This document shows, piece after piece, positions 19,608 to 28,330 of a DNA stretch of 64,000 bases. Origin of the DNA: Psychrobacillus lasiicapitis (GTDB taxonomy: Bacteria; Bacillota; Bacilli; Bacillales_A; Planococcaceae); assembly GCF_006861795.1 (NCBI RefSeq), contig NZ_VDGH01000002.1, forward strand, positions 186,001 to 250,000, read 5' to 3'. The first letter of the stretch is position 1. Every line of letters starts with the position of its first letter. The position numbers and the translations under genes were made by a program. Below the pieces are notes generated by a model. That model made no database searches. It had not been told where the DNA came from and saw only the letters and a list, made by a program, of their open reading frames with translations.

Positions 19608-20942
19608 GTGGCATTTGAATTTCGATTACCAGATATCGGTGAAGGTATACACGAAGGCGAAATCGTAAAATGGTTTGTAAAAGCCGGCGATGAAGTACAA
19701 GAAGACGATATTTTATGTGAAGTACAAAATGATAAAGCAGTGGTAGAAATTCCTTCTCCAGTTAAAGGGAAAGTAACCGAAGTATTAGTTAGCGAAGGAA
19801 CAGTTGCAGTTGTTGGTGATGTACTGATTAAAATTGATGCTCCTGGTTATGAGGATCTTCAGTTTAAAGGGCAAGACAATGGGGAAGAAAAAACAGAAGC
19901 ACAAGTACAAGCAACTGCTGAAGGTGGTCAAGAGATTGACAAAGAAACAGTGGAAGCTCCTGCTAAAAAAGAAGCAGCAACAACTGAACAGCCAAAAGGT
20001 GAAACACGCGTAATCGCAATGCCTTCTGTTCGTAAATTTGCTCGTGATAAAGAAGTGAATATTGCTGATGTAACAGGTTCAGGGAAAAATGGTCGTATTT
20101 TAAAAGAAGATATCGAAGCATTTTTAACTGGAGACCAAAAACCTGCAGAGGTTACCGCTACAGAAGAAACAGCGGAACCAATCAACAAAGAGTCAAAAGC
20201 AGAAGAAAAATCTGCCGCTCCTGTAGTGCTTGAAGGTGAATTCCCTGTAACACGTGAAAAACTTTCACCAATGCGTAAAGCGATCGCAAAGGCAATGGTA
20301 CATTCAAAACATACTGCTCCGCACGTAACTTTAATGGATGAAGTAGATGTGACAGAACTTGTTGCACATCGCAAAAAGTTCAAAGAGATTGCAGCAGAGA
20401 AAAATATTAAGTTAACTTATTTACCTTATGTTGTAAAAGCTCTTGTAAGTACATTAAGAGAGTTCCCGCAACTAAATACATCTTATGATGATGAAACAAA
20501 TGAAGTTATTCAAAAACATTATTTCAACATCGGTATTGCAGCGGATACAGATAAAGGATTACTCGTGCCTGTTATTAAAAACGCAGACCGCAAATCTGTA
20601 TTTGCTATTTCAGACGAAATTAATGCACTTGCTACAAAAGCTCGTGACGGTAAATTAGCCCCTGCAGAAATGAAAGGTGCATCATGCTCGATCACAAATA
20701 TCGGTTCTGCTGGAGGCCAATGGTTTACGCCAGTAATTAATCATCCGGAAGTTGCAATTCTCGGAATTGGTCGAATTTCAGAGAAACCAATAATAAAAAA
20801 TAGTGAAATTGTAGCTGCTCCTGTGTTAGCATTATCATTGAGCTTTGATCATCGAATGATCGATGGTGCGACTGCACAACATGCGTTGAACCATATTAAA
20901 CGTTTGCTTAGCAGTCCAGAACTATTATTAATGGAGGCGTAA
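19608..20942 (+). CDS. pdhC: Dihydrolipoamide acetyltransferase E2 of pyruvate dehydrogenase
   Basis: A 444-residue core subunit that transfers the acetyl group to CoA. It has one N-terminal lipoyl domain with lipoylated Lys43 in QNDKAVVEI, an Ala/Glu/Lys-rich linker, a peripheral-subunit-binding domain ([15 protein letters not shown] near residue 135), a second linker, and the catalytic domain ending in [10 protein letters not shown] with the active-site His. The start is GTG 19608 ([13 protein letters not shown]), eight bases after AAAGGG; the GTG at 19599 would leave no spacing. Confidence 0.96.
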   Translation: MAFEFRLPDIGEGIHEGEIVKWFVKAGDEVQEDDILCEVQNDKAVVEIPSPVKGKVTEVLVSEGTVAVVGDVLIKIDAPGYEDLQFKGQDNGEEKTEAQVQATAEGGQEIDKETVEAPAKKEAATTEQPKGETRVIAMPSVRKFARDKEVNIADVTGSGKNGRILKEDIEAFLTGDQKPAEVTATEETAEPINKESKAEEKSAAPVVLEGEFPVTREKLSPMRKAIAKAMVHSKHTAPHVTLMDEVDVTELVAHRKKFKEIAAEKNIKLTYLPYVVKALVSTLREFPQLNTSYDDETNEVIQKHYFNIGIAADTDKGLLVPVIKNADRKSVFAISDEINALATKARDGKLAPAEMKGASCSITNIGSAGGQWFTPVINHPEVAILGIGRISEKPIIKNSEIVAAPVLALSLSFDHRMIDGATAQHALNHIKRLLSSPELLLMEA

Positions 20943-20946
20943 AAAA

Positions 20947-22359
20947 ATGGTAGTTGGAGATTTCCCGATCGAAACAGATACTTTAGTAATTGGTTCAGGC
21001 CCTGGAGGATATGTAGCTGCAATTCGTGCTGCACAAACAGGACAAAAAGTAGTAGTAGTAGAAAAAGAGCATATCGGTGGAGTTTGTCTAAACGTAGGAT
21101 GTATTCCTTCTAAGGCTTTGATTTCTGTTGGTCACCGTTTTGAGCATGCAAAACATTCAGATGACATGGGTATTACAGCAACTGATGTGAAAATTGACTT
21201 TTCAAAAGCTCAAGCTTTCAAAGATGGCGTTGTAAAGAAATTAACAAGTGGTGTTTCTGGTTTATTAAAAGGAAATAAAATCGATGTAGTGATGGGCGAA
21301 GCATATTTCGTAGATGCAAACACAGTTCGTGTAATGGATGAAAATTCTGCACAAACGTATAAATTTAAACATGCAATTATCGCAACTGGATCTCGTCCAG
21401 TAGAAATTCCAACATTTAAATTTACAAAACGTGTACTTAGCTCAACTGGTGCATTAAGTTTATCTGAAGTTCCAGAAAAATTAGTTGTAATCGGCGGTGG
21501 ATACATTGGTACAGAGCTTGGTTCGGCATTCGCTAACTTAGGCTCAAATGTAACAATTATCGAAGGCGGAGACGATATTTTAGCTGGATTCGAAAAGCAA
21601 ATGACAACTATCGTTAAAAAAGGCCTAAAGAAAAAAGGCGTAGAAATTGCAGTTAAAGCTTCTGCAAAAGGTGTGGAAGAATCTGATACTGGCGTAGTAG
21701 TTACATATGAAGTTGGCGGAGAAGAGAAAAAAGTGGAAGCTGACTATGTATTAGTAACGGTAGGCCGTCGTCCAAACACGGATGAAATCGGATTAGAAGA
21801 ACTAGGTATTAAATTCGCAGAACGCGGATTATTAGAAGTAGATAAGCAATGCCGCACAAGCATTGAGAATATCTTTGCTATCGGTGATATCGTTGCAGGA
21901 CCTCAACTTGCGCATAAAGCTTCTTACGAAGGTAAAGTGGCTGCTGAAGCAATTGCAGGACAAACTTCAGTTGTGGATTACTTAGCAATTCCTGCAGTAT
22001 GCTTTACAGATCCAGAAATGGCTACAGTTGGTTTAAATGAAGCACAAGCAAAAGAACAAGGCTATGAAGTTGCTGCTGGGAAATTCCCATTCGGAGCAAA
22101 CGGTCGTGCACTTGCACTTAACGCTACAGATGGTTTCGTAAAACTTGTTTCTCGTAAAGAGGACGGTTTACTACTTGGAGCACAAATCATTGGTCAAGGA
22201 GCTTCTGACATGATTGCTGAGTTAGGTTTAGCGATTGAAGCTGGTATGACAGTAGAAGATATCGCAATGACTATTCATGCTCACCCAACTTTAGGTGAAA
22301 TTGCAATGGAAGCTGCAGAAGTAGTTATGGGTCACCCGATTCATATTCTTTCTAAATAA
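20947..22359 (+). CDS. pdhD: Dihydrolipoamide dehydrogenase E3
   Basis: A 470-residue flavoprotein that reoxidises the lipoyl groups and makes NADH. FAD-binding [10 protein letters not shown] is near residue 17; redox cysteines are C47 and C52 in [16 protein letters not shown]-binding [10 protein letters not shown] is near residue 184; and the C-terminal His-Glu pair lies in [13 protein letters not shown] precedes the ATG. Last gene of the operon, followed by a terminator. Confidence 0.97.
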   Translation: MVVGDFPIETDTLVIGSGPGGYVAAIRAAQTGQKVVVVEKEHIGGVCLNVGCIPSKALISVGHRFEHAKHSDDMGITATDVKIDFSKAQAFKDGVVKKLTSGVSGLLKGNKIDVVMGEAYFVDANTVRVMDENSAQTYKFKHAIIATGSRPVEIPTFKFTKRVLSSTGALSLSEVPEKLVVIGGGYIGTELGSAFANLGSNVTIIEGGDDILAGFEKQMTTIVKKGLKKKGVEIAVKASAKGVEESDTGVVVTYEVGGEEKKVEADYVLVTVGRRPNTDEIGLEELGIKFAERGLLEVDKQCRTSIENIFAIGDIVAGPQLAHKASYEGKVAAEAIAGQTSVVDYLAIPAVCFTDPEMATVGLNEAQAKEQGYEVAAGKFPFGANGRALALNATDGFVKLVSRKEDGLLLGAQIIGQGASDMIAELGLAIEAGMTVEDIAMTIHAHPTLGEIAMEAAEVVMGHPIHILSK

Positions 22360-22368
22360 GATAGATAG

Positions 22369-22405
22369 AGTCTCTCAAAGTTTTTACTTTGGGAGACTTT
22401 TTTTG
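22369..22405 (+). terminator. Terminator of the pdh operon
   Basis: AGTCTCTCAAAG pairs with CTTTGGGAGACT (one G-U pair) and is followed by TTTTTTT. Confidence 0.93.
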
Positions 22406-22491
22406 TTGCCTAAGAAACTATAGAAGATTGAGTAAGGGTGATAATTATTTTCGAGCAGCATAAGGAATGGCATGCTTTAATTTAATCGTTG

Positions 22492-22912
22492 TATAGGGAA
22501 ACTGTGCGGTAAAGATCTTAAGATGTTCGCCATGATTTCCGCTCCAGGCGGACGCTTTCCGTGGGGCGAGCGGTGAGCCTCCTCCTCCGCTAACGCTACG
22601 TGCGGGGTCTCACCTGTCTCGCTAATCCCACAGGAGTCGCCGCCTTGCACTCCAATCAATAGAACTTACTAATAATCACTATAAAGTATGTCTTATTCAA
22701 TTAACCATAGGTTTTCCCTATAGAAAAAACAATATAGTACTAGATCTAGTGCATTATGTCTTAGTAATTAGCAAACTCTACTGGATTGTAGCGAAAGGGT
22801 GGCGACTCCAGCGGGAACAGCACGAGCTGAAAGCCCCGCAGGAGCGTGAACGACGAGGAGATTGAAGCTGTGCCCGCGGAAAGCGTCCACCCTGTAGCGA
22901 AAATCACGGCGG
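22492..22912. repeat. Composite inverted-repeat element B
   Basis: Left half 22492-22660 starts TATAGGGAAACTGTGCGGTA and contains GGCGGACGCTTTCC and AGGAGTCGCCGCC. Right half 22781-22912 is its inverted version (GATTGTAGCGAAAGGGTGGCG through GCGGAAAGCGTCCACCC to AGCGAAAATCA). The 120-base AT-rich core is shared with element D. The right terminal AGTTTCCC box is missing. ORF-like frames here, including one on the minus strand reading GKRPPGAEI, are products of the repeat. Confidence 0.75.
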
Positions 22913-23258
22913 ATTGTTCATAGGAGCTAATCGGCTAAAGAAAGTTGCATTTGCAATTTTGTTCTTTTTAACAAGAATAGAAGACAGAAAACGGTCAAGA
23001 GCCACAAGCAAGAGATCAAGCAAGACTCTCTTAAATAGATTTCCACATTTGAACTTGTTTGATTCAAACAGAATACTACAATATTCTGAACAATCCGAAT
23101 TATGCACATTATACATTGATATGATGTGTAATTTGCTTTGTCTTTTGGAAGTGAGGAACTCTATAATTAACAATAAGAAGTAAACCTTTGTAGGAACAAG
23201 TAATTGGAGGGGTTGTTAGTAGTGAGGGGAGGAATTTTATCGACCTGCAAAAAGATTT
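22913..23258. other. Intergenic stretch without a supportable gene
   Basis: About 345 bases between repeat B and the lysR terminator. Frames of 60-89 codons exist on both strands but overlap each other, lack ribosome binding sites and match nothing I recognise. A small palindrome TTGCATTTGCAA is present near 22947. Confidence 0.5.
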
Positions 23259-23288
23259 AAATCAATTACGCCGAAGCGTAATTGATCA
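23259..23288 (-). terminator. Terminator after the lysR gene
   Basis: An 11-bp perfect stem ATCAATTACGC with loop CGAA (TTCG on the minus strand, a very stable tetraloop). On the minus strand it is followed by TTAAATCTTTTT. Confidence 0.85.
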
Positions 23289-23300
23289 TTCCATTTTTAT

Positions 23301-24179
23301 TTATTTTTTATGATAGGAAAAAATAAAATCTTTGAAGAAAAGAACGGCTTTTGACATATATCCTTCTTTTTTATGTATTAAATATATCGTTCGATCGATA
23401 GTCACATCTAGAATGGGAATTATTTTTATGTCATTAAAATTTTGAACGACAGATTCTGGTACAAGTGCGATGCCCATATTAGATGAAACCAAGCCAATGA
23501 TACTATTAATTTCTAATCCATCATAGGCAATATGAATATCTACATTGTATTCTAAGAATATAGAATCGATTAATTTTCTCAATTCAGTATCTGCATTATA
23601 ATGGATGAAGTTTTCTTGCACAATCTCTTCCAGTTGAATATGTTTCATTTGGGAGAACCGATGTTGGCTAGAGGCGATTAACACGATTTTCTCTTTGAAA
23701 ATCGGATTATAGTCTAAATCGGAAAAAGATTGGTATTGAGTGGCAAACCCTAAATCAGATTCATTTGTAAGTAAATCCTTAACAATTAAAGGGGCTTTGT
23801 CTTCATTTAAGGTAATCGTATGACCAGGGTTGGCAAGTTGAAATTCCTTTAATAATGACGGAATATAGTTTAATCCCAAGCTATGAACAAATGAAATAGA
23901 AATATTACCAAAATCAGGATGGATAAGTTGAGATAGATTTGATTTTGAAATTTCTACTTGGCCCACAATCTTTTTAGCATCCTTTAAAAATACTTTTCCA
24001 TATCTATTTAACAAGACCTTTCTGTTTTTTCGATCAAATAAAGGAACGCCTAACTCTTTTTCTAAAGATGTGATGGAGCGGCTCAAAGCAGATTGCGACA
24101 AGTCTAAAATTTCTGAAGCTCTTGTCATATGTTCTTGCTCTGCCGCAACAATAAAGTAATGTAATTGCGTTATATCCAT
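23301..24179 (-). CDS. LysR-family transcriptional regulator
   Basis: A 292-residue regulator: winged helix-turn-helix at residues 1-60 (HMTRASEILDLSQSALSRSI, then EKELGVPLFDR) and a two-lobed effector domain (about 90-285). The start ATG 24179 is preceded by a GGGGGGA site. It is divergent from the enoyl-CoA hydratase gene across 160 bases, the classic arrangement in which the regulator controls both its own gene and the divergent operon. A CoA ester or acid from the neighbouring pathway is the likely inducer (inference). Confidence 0.88.
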   Translation of the reverse strand: MDITQLHYFIVAAEQEHMTRASEILDLSQSALSRSITSLEKELGVPLFDRKNRKVLLNRYGKVFLKDAKKIVGQVEISKSNLSQLIHPDFGNISISFVHSLGLNYIPSLLKEFQLANPGHTITLNEDKAPLIVKDLLTNESDLGFATQYQSFSDLDYNPIFKEKIVLIASSQHRFSQMKHIQLEEIVQENFIHYNADTELRKLIDSIFLEYNVDIHIAYDGLEINSIIGLVSSNMGIALVPESVVQNFNDIKIIPILDVTIDRTIYLIHKKEGYMSKAVLFFKDFIFSYHKK

Positions 24180-24339
24180 ATTAATCCCCCCATGTTGTTG
24201 GAATTGTATAAGCCTAGTATAGTTTTACACTCTATTGGTGCGAACGTCAATTTAATTATCAGAAGAATTTTCCTAATATTCGATAAAGTAAACAAGAAAT
24301 AAGCATTCATTCTTTAAATAACCTGAAGGAAGTGAAATA

Positions 24340-25122
24340 ATGACATTTTTACAAATTAGTAAAACAGGAACAAATCAGCAAATCGCAGTGATTGAATTAA
24401 ATCGCCCCGAAGCTCGTAATGCATTTAATACGCAATTGGCAACCGAAATATTAGAAACTCTTCAATCAATCTCTAAATCTGATGCGAGGGTAGTAGTAAT
24501 ATCATCAAGCAACCCAAAAGCATTTTGTTCAGGTGCCGATTTAAAAGAACGAAATGGAATGACAGAAGAAGAGTGGAAAGCTCAACATAAGCTGTTTGAG
24601 GAAATGTTCTATGCAATTGCTGATCTACCGCAACCAGTAATTGCCGCTGTCGATGGTTTTGCGCTTGCTGGAGGATTTGAAATTGTCTTGAATTGTGATT
24701 TTATCGTTGCTGCGCAAACTGCTACGTTTGGTCTTCCTGAAGCGACGCGCGGAATTATGCCCGGGGGTGGTGGAACACGATTGCTTCCTAAAAGGGTCGG
24801 AGTCCATATAGCGAAAGAGTGGGTATGCACCGGTCGAATGGTTACCGCAGAAGAAGCTGAGAAAGCCGGCTTACTTAATCGACTGACTTCCTCCGAGAAG
24901 CTATTGGATGAGGCGTATGAGCTTGCGGAAATGTTAGCAAAGAATGCACCAATAGCTGTTCAAAATTGTAAGAAAGCCGTAGATTCTTTATTTGGAATGG
25001 AAGACATACAAGCACGAAAAGAGGAGCTCGTATTTTACAATCATTGTGTCAATACAGAAGACCGCTTGGAAGGTGTTCTAGCGTTTGTTGAAAAGCGCGC
25101 TCCACAATTTGCTGGAAAATAA
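24340..25122 (+). CDS. Enoyl-CoA hydratase, methylglutaconyl-CoA hydratase-like
   Basis: A 260-residue crotonase-fold protein. The oxyanion-hole/CoA signature is CSGADLKER (near residue 66), close to the AGADLKER of AUH-type methylglutaconyl-CoA hydratases. Both catalytic glutamates are in place: GGFE near residue 110 and GLPE near residue 130. It ends in the AUH-like stretch EDRLEGVLAFVEKRAP. With HMG-CoA lyase two genes downstream, hydration of 3-methylglutaconyl-CoA to HMG-CoA is a reasonable role, but substrate choice in this family cannot be read safely from motifs. First gene of a three-gene unit. Confidence 0.8.
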   Translation: MTFLQISKTGTNQQIAVIELNRPEARNAFNTQLATEILETLQSISKSDARVVVISSSNPKAFCSGADLKERNGMTEEEWKAQHKLFEEMFYAIADLPQPVIAAVDGFALAGGFEIVLNCDFIVAAQTATFGLPEATRGIMPGGGGTRLLPKRVGVHIAKEWVCTGRMVTAEEAEKAGLLNRLTSSEKLLDEAYELAEMLAKNAPIAVQNCKKAVDSLFGMEDIQARKEELVFYNHCVNTEDRLEGVLAFVEKRAPQFAGK

Positions 25123-25160
25123 GCTTTTTATAAAACTTAAAAAAATGGAGGAATTTATAA

Positions 25161-26339
25161 ATGAAAACTACTGAATTACACGTTAGCACACCGGAATTTC
25201 AAGAAGAGCTTCGTCAAAGTGTAAGAACGATTTGTAAAGATTATCCGGATGAATATTGGAGAAAGTTAGATGAAACGAACGCATACCCTGAAGAATTTGT
25301 AACCGCTTTATCGGAAGCTGGTTTCTTGGCGGCTCTTATTCCAGAAGAATACGGCGGGTCAGGATTATCAGTTACAGATGCTTCAATTATTATGGAAGAG
25401 ATTAACCGCTCAGGAGCAAATGCAGGTGCATGTCATGCCCAAATGTATACGATGGGAACTTTATTGCGTCATGGATCTGAAGAGCAAAAGCAAAAATACT
25501 TACCTAAAATTGCGGACGGAACTTTAAGACTGCAAGCTTTCGGAGTTACAGAGCCTAATACAGGTTCAGACACTACCCAATTAAAAACGGTAGCTGTACG
25601 CAAAGGAGATAAATATATTGTAAACGGACAAAAAGTATTTATTTCACGTGCTGAATACTCGGATCTTATGCTTTTACTTGTTCGTACAACGCCAATTGAC
25701 CAAGTGAAAAAACGGACAGAAGGTTTATCTGTATTATTAGTTGACTTGAACGAAGCTGTTGGAAATGGTATCACTATTAAACCTATTCGGACGATGATGA
25801 ATCATGCTACTACAGAACTTTTCATAGAAGATTTAGAAGTTCCTGTCGAAAACTTAATCGGTGAAGAAGGAAAAGGTTTTTCTTATATTCTTGACGGGAT
25901 GAACGTTGAGCGTATTCTAATAGCTGCGGAATGTATAGGGGATGGCTATTGGTTTGTTGATCGTGCGGCCCAGTATGCAAAAGATCGAGTTGTCTTTAAT
26001 AGACCAATCGGACAGAACCAAGGTGTTCAGTTTCCAATTGCCAAGTCCTACGTCCATTTAGAAGCTGCAGATTTAATGAGATTCCAAGCAGCTAGATTAT
26101 ATGATGAAGGAAAAGCATGTGGGAAAGAAGCCAATATGGCTAAATTACTTTCTGCCGATGCTTCATGGGAAGCGGCGAATGCTTGTCTTCAAACCCATGG
26201 TGGTTTCGGGTTTGCGGAGGAGTATGATGTGGAAAGGAAATTTAGAGAAACGAGATTATATCAAGTTGCTCCAATTTCGACAAACTTAATATTGTCTTAT
26301 GTTGCACAGCATGTTCTGGGCATGCCAAGATCTTATTAA
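25161..26339 (+). CDS. Acyl-CoA dehydrogenase
   Basis: A 392-residue FAD-dependent dehydrogenase. N-terminal helical domain, beta-domain with FGVTEPNTGSDTT (near residue 127), and C-terminal helical domain with QTHGGFGFAEEY. The usual catalytic Glu in an EGT motif near the C-terminus is absent (that region reads APISTNLI); instead Glu250 stands in GMNVERILIA, the helix-G position used by isovaleryl-CoA and long-chain dehydrogenases. A branched or long acyl-CoA is thus more likely than a short straight one (inference). GGAGG precedes ATG 25161. Confidence 0.85.
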   Translation: MKTTELHVSTPEFQEELRQSVRTICKDYPDEYWRKLDETNAYPEEFVTALSEAGFLAALIPEEYGGSGLSVTDASIIMEEINRSGANAGACHAQMYTMGTLLRHGSEEQKQKYLPKIADGTLRLQAFGVTEPNTGSDTTQLKTVAVRKGDKYIVNGQKVFISRAEYSDLMLLLVRTTPIDQVKKRTEGLSVLLVDLNEAVGNGITIKPIRTMMNHATTELFIEDLEVPVENLIGEEGKGFSYILDGMNVERILIAAECIGDGYWFVDRAAQYAKDRVVFNRPIGQNQGVQFPIAKSYVHLEAADLMRFQAARLYDEGKACGKEANMAKLLSADASWEAANACLQTHGGFGFAEEYDVERKFRETRLYQVAPISTNLILSYVAQHVLGMPRSY

Positions 26340-26351
26340 TATCGGGGGTGT

Positions 26352-27224
26352 ATGATGAATATTCCTAAGAAAATAGAATTGATTGAGGTCGGTCCAAGAG
26401 ATGGGTTACAAAATGAACCGAAAGCAATTTCGACAGCATCTAAAAAGGAACTGATTCGTCAGCTTGCAGATGCAGGGTTTTCACGCATGGAAACTGCTGC
26501 ATTTGTAAGCCCTAAATGGGTGCCACAAATGGCAGATGCAGATGAAATCAGTCAGTTTTGCAACGACTTAGGCATTACCTATATAGCTTTAACTCCAAAT
26601 TTAAAAGCACTTGAACGAGCGATCCAAGCAAATGTACCACAAATTGCTGTATTTATTGGGGCTAGTTCAACGTTCAACCAAAAAAATATCAATAAGACAA
26701 CAGATGAGTCTCTTTTAGAAACAGAAAAAATGTTTAGGCTTGCCAAAGAACAGGGGATTTTCACTAGAGCTTACGTTTCCATGTCGTTTGCTTGTCCATA
26801 CCAAGGAAATGTTTCTTTTGAAGAGTTAAACTATGTTTGTCGACGTTTTGTGGAATTAGGAGCAGATGAAATCGACATTGGCGATACAAATGGTTATGCG
26901 AATCCTAAGATTGTTTATGACCGATTCGCAAGACTGAAAGATTTATATCCAGACACTGTTTTTGTCGGCCATTTCCACGATACACGGAAAATGGCATTGG
27001 CTAATACGCTAGCAGCAATGCAAGCAGGAATCGATAAGTTTGATAGCTCAATCGGAGGGCTAGGTGGTTGTCCATTTTCACCGGGGGCAACGGGAAATTT
27101 GGCTACTGAAGAAGTGGCGTTGATGCTCTCCGAAATGGGTGTAGAAACAGGTTTAAAGTTAGAGGAAATTAGTAAGATTGTTCCTTTTGCAAAGTCTCTT
27201 TCTAGTCGTCTTCAGCCTGTTTGA
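26352..27224 (+). CDS. mvaB: Hydroxymethylglutaryl-CoA lyase
   Basis: A 290-residue TIM-barrel lyase that splits HMG-CoA into acetyl-CoA and acetoacetate, the last step of leucine breakdown. Motifs: EVGPRDGLQNE (near residue 12), metal-binding HFHDTRKMALAN (near residue 205) and the catalytic-Cys signature GLGGCPFSPGATGN (near residue 236). It starts 12 bases after the acyl-CoA dehydrogenase stop; ATG 26352 and ATG 26355 are both possible. No carboxylase gene is nearby, so the leucine route would need genes elsewhere. Confidence 0.9.
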   Translation: MMNIPKKIELIEVGPRDGLQNEPKAISTASKKELIRQLADAGFSRMETAAFVSPKWVPQMADADEISQFCNDLGITYIALTPNLKALERAIQANVPQIAVFIGASSTFNQKNINKTTDESLLETEKMFRLAKEQGIFTRAYVSMSFACPYQGNVSFEELNYVCRRFVELGADEIDIGDTNGYANPKIVYDRFARLKDLYPDTVFVGHFHDTRKMALANTLAAMQAGIDKFDSSIGGLGGCPFSPGATGNLATEEVALMLSEMGVETGLKLEEISKIVPFAKSLSSRLQPV

Positions 27225-27322
27225 TAGCAATGGAGAGTTAAAAGACTCCCATTCATACAGTTTAAGACAGAGAAAAATATTCTATTATGCAGCCAATTGA
27301 AGGTATTGAATCATTATGGATA

Positions 27323-27370
27323 ATAGAGGGACGGAAAGTGACCAATCACTTCTCGTCCCTCTTAATATTT
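27323..27370 (+). terminator. Terminator after the HMG-CoA lyase gene
   Basis: AGAGGGACG pairs with CGTCCCTCT, with an inner AAGTG/CACTT extension, followed by a T-rich run. It marks the end of the CoA operon and separates it from the SDR gene. Confidence 0.85.
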
Positions 27371-27467
27371 TCAGTTATTATAAATAAAATGAAAATATTG
27401 CCCGAAATATGAAAATTGAATCTATAATAAAAAAGAGAGTAAAAATAATAATTTAGGAGGAACTAAA

Positions 27468-28253
27468 ATGGAGTTAGGACTAAAAGGAAAAGTAGCGGTA
27501 ATTACAGGATCGAGTCAAGGAATTGGCTTGTATACGGCTTTGCAGTTAGTAAAAGAAGGGGCATCTGTTACCATCTGCGCACGTGGAAAAGAACAATTGG
27601 AAGAGGCAGCGAAGTTTATAAAACATGAAACAGGGAAAGAAGTATTAATAGTGTCTGCTGATATTACAAACGAGCAGGAATGTAAAAAAATTATTCAAGA
27701 AACAATCGAGCATTATGGTAAGTTAGACATCCTCATAAATAATGCGGGGACTTCATCTGCGAATCATTTCGAGTCTGTTGATACTGAGCTATGGCATACA
27801 GATTTAGATTTAAAGGTATTTGGTGCGATACATACTTCGAAAGCTGCCATTCCTTATATGCGAAAAGAGGGGGGAGGAGCGATTGTAAACGTGACTGCGG
27901 TATTAGGGAAAACACCACCTGCATCTTCCTTGCCTACTACGGTAAGTCGAGCTGCTGGTATGGCTCTAACTAAAGCGATGAGTAAAGATTTAGGGAAAGA
28001 TAATATTCGAGTAAATACAGTGTGTATCGGATTAATACGCAGTGACCAGATAGAAAAGCGTTGGTTAAATGAGGAACCGGAGCTGTCTTGGGAAGAATAC
28101 TCTAAAAAGGTTGTCGGGCCATCAATACCACTTGGAAGAATTGGTGAAACAGCTGAGGCTGCAAATGTCATTACTTTTTTAGTTTCAGATGCGGCGTCAT
28201 ACGTTACAGGAACGGCAGTTAATATTGATGGTGGATCTGGCGGAACACTTTAA
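27468..28253 (+). CDS. SDR-fold protein lacking the catalytic tetrad
   Basis: A 261-residue short-chain dehydrogenase/reductase fold. The cofactor part is intact: TGSSQGIG (residues 13-20), ADIT and NNAG (91-94), and the C-terminal GTAVNIDGG. The catalytic residues are not: compared without gaps with FabG, the active-site Asn, Ser, Tyr and Lys are D114, A144, T157 and R161. The frame is otherwise clean and has a perfect TAGGAGG site, so this is a maintained gene, not a pseudogene. It may bind NAD(P) without classic reductase chemistry. Downstream of the CoA operon but with its own promoter region. Confidence 0.82.
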   Translation: MELGLKGKVAVITGSSQGIGLYTALQLVKEGASVTICARGKEQLEEAAKFIKHETGKEVLIVSADITNEQECKKIIQETIEHYGKLDILINNAGTSSANHFESVDTELWHTDLDLKVFGAIHTSKAAIPYMRKEGGGAIVNVTAVLGKTPPASSLPTTVSRAAGMALTKAMSKDLGKDNIRVNTVCIGLIRSDQIEKRWLNEEPELSWEEYSKKVVGPSIPLGRIGETAEAANVITFLVSDAASYVTGTAVNIDGGSGGTL

Positions 28254-28261
28254 TTTAAACA

Positions 28262-28299
28262 AAAGAAGCCGTGTAGAAATGCTTTACACGGTTTTCTTT
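28262..28299. terminator. Terminator after the SDR gene
   Basis: CCGTGTA pairs with TACACGG, flanked by AAAAGAA and TTTTCTTT. Confidence 0.85.
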
Positions 28300-28330
28300 A
28301 TTACATATTTAAAATGATGGAAAGGAACTG

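Noticed and set aside
20182-20383. Minus-strand frames inside pdhC
   Set aside because: Low-complexity shadow of the Ala/Glu-rich linker.
22477-22659. 60-codon frame on the minus strand within repeat element B
   Set aside because: It lies within the left half of the repeat; a similar frame with the same GKRPPGAEI string occurs in element D. The likeness is due to the DNA repeat, and there is no ribosome binding site.
22914-23183. 89-codon plus-strand frame, and overlapping minus-strand frames
   Set aside because: No ribosome binding site, no recognisable pattern, overlapping frames on both strands in AT-rich intergenic DNA.
27468-28253. SDR gene as a pseudogene
   Set aside because: The frame is full length, the cofactor motif is intact and the ribosome binding site is strong; replacement of all four catalytic residues without any frame damage argues for a retained function.
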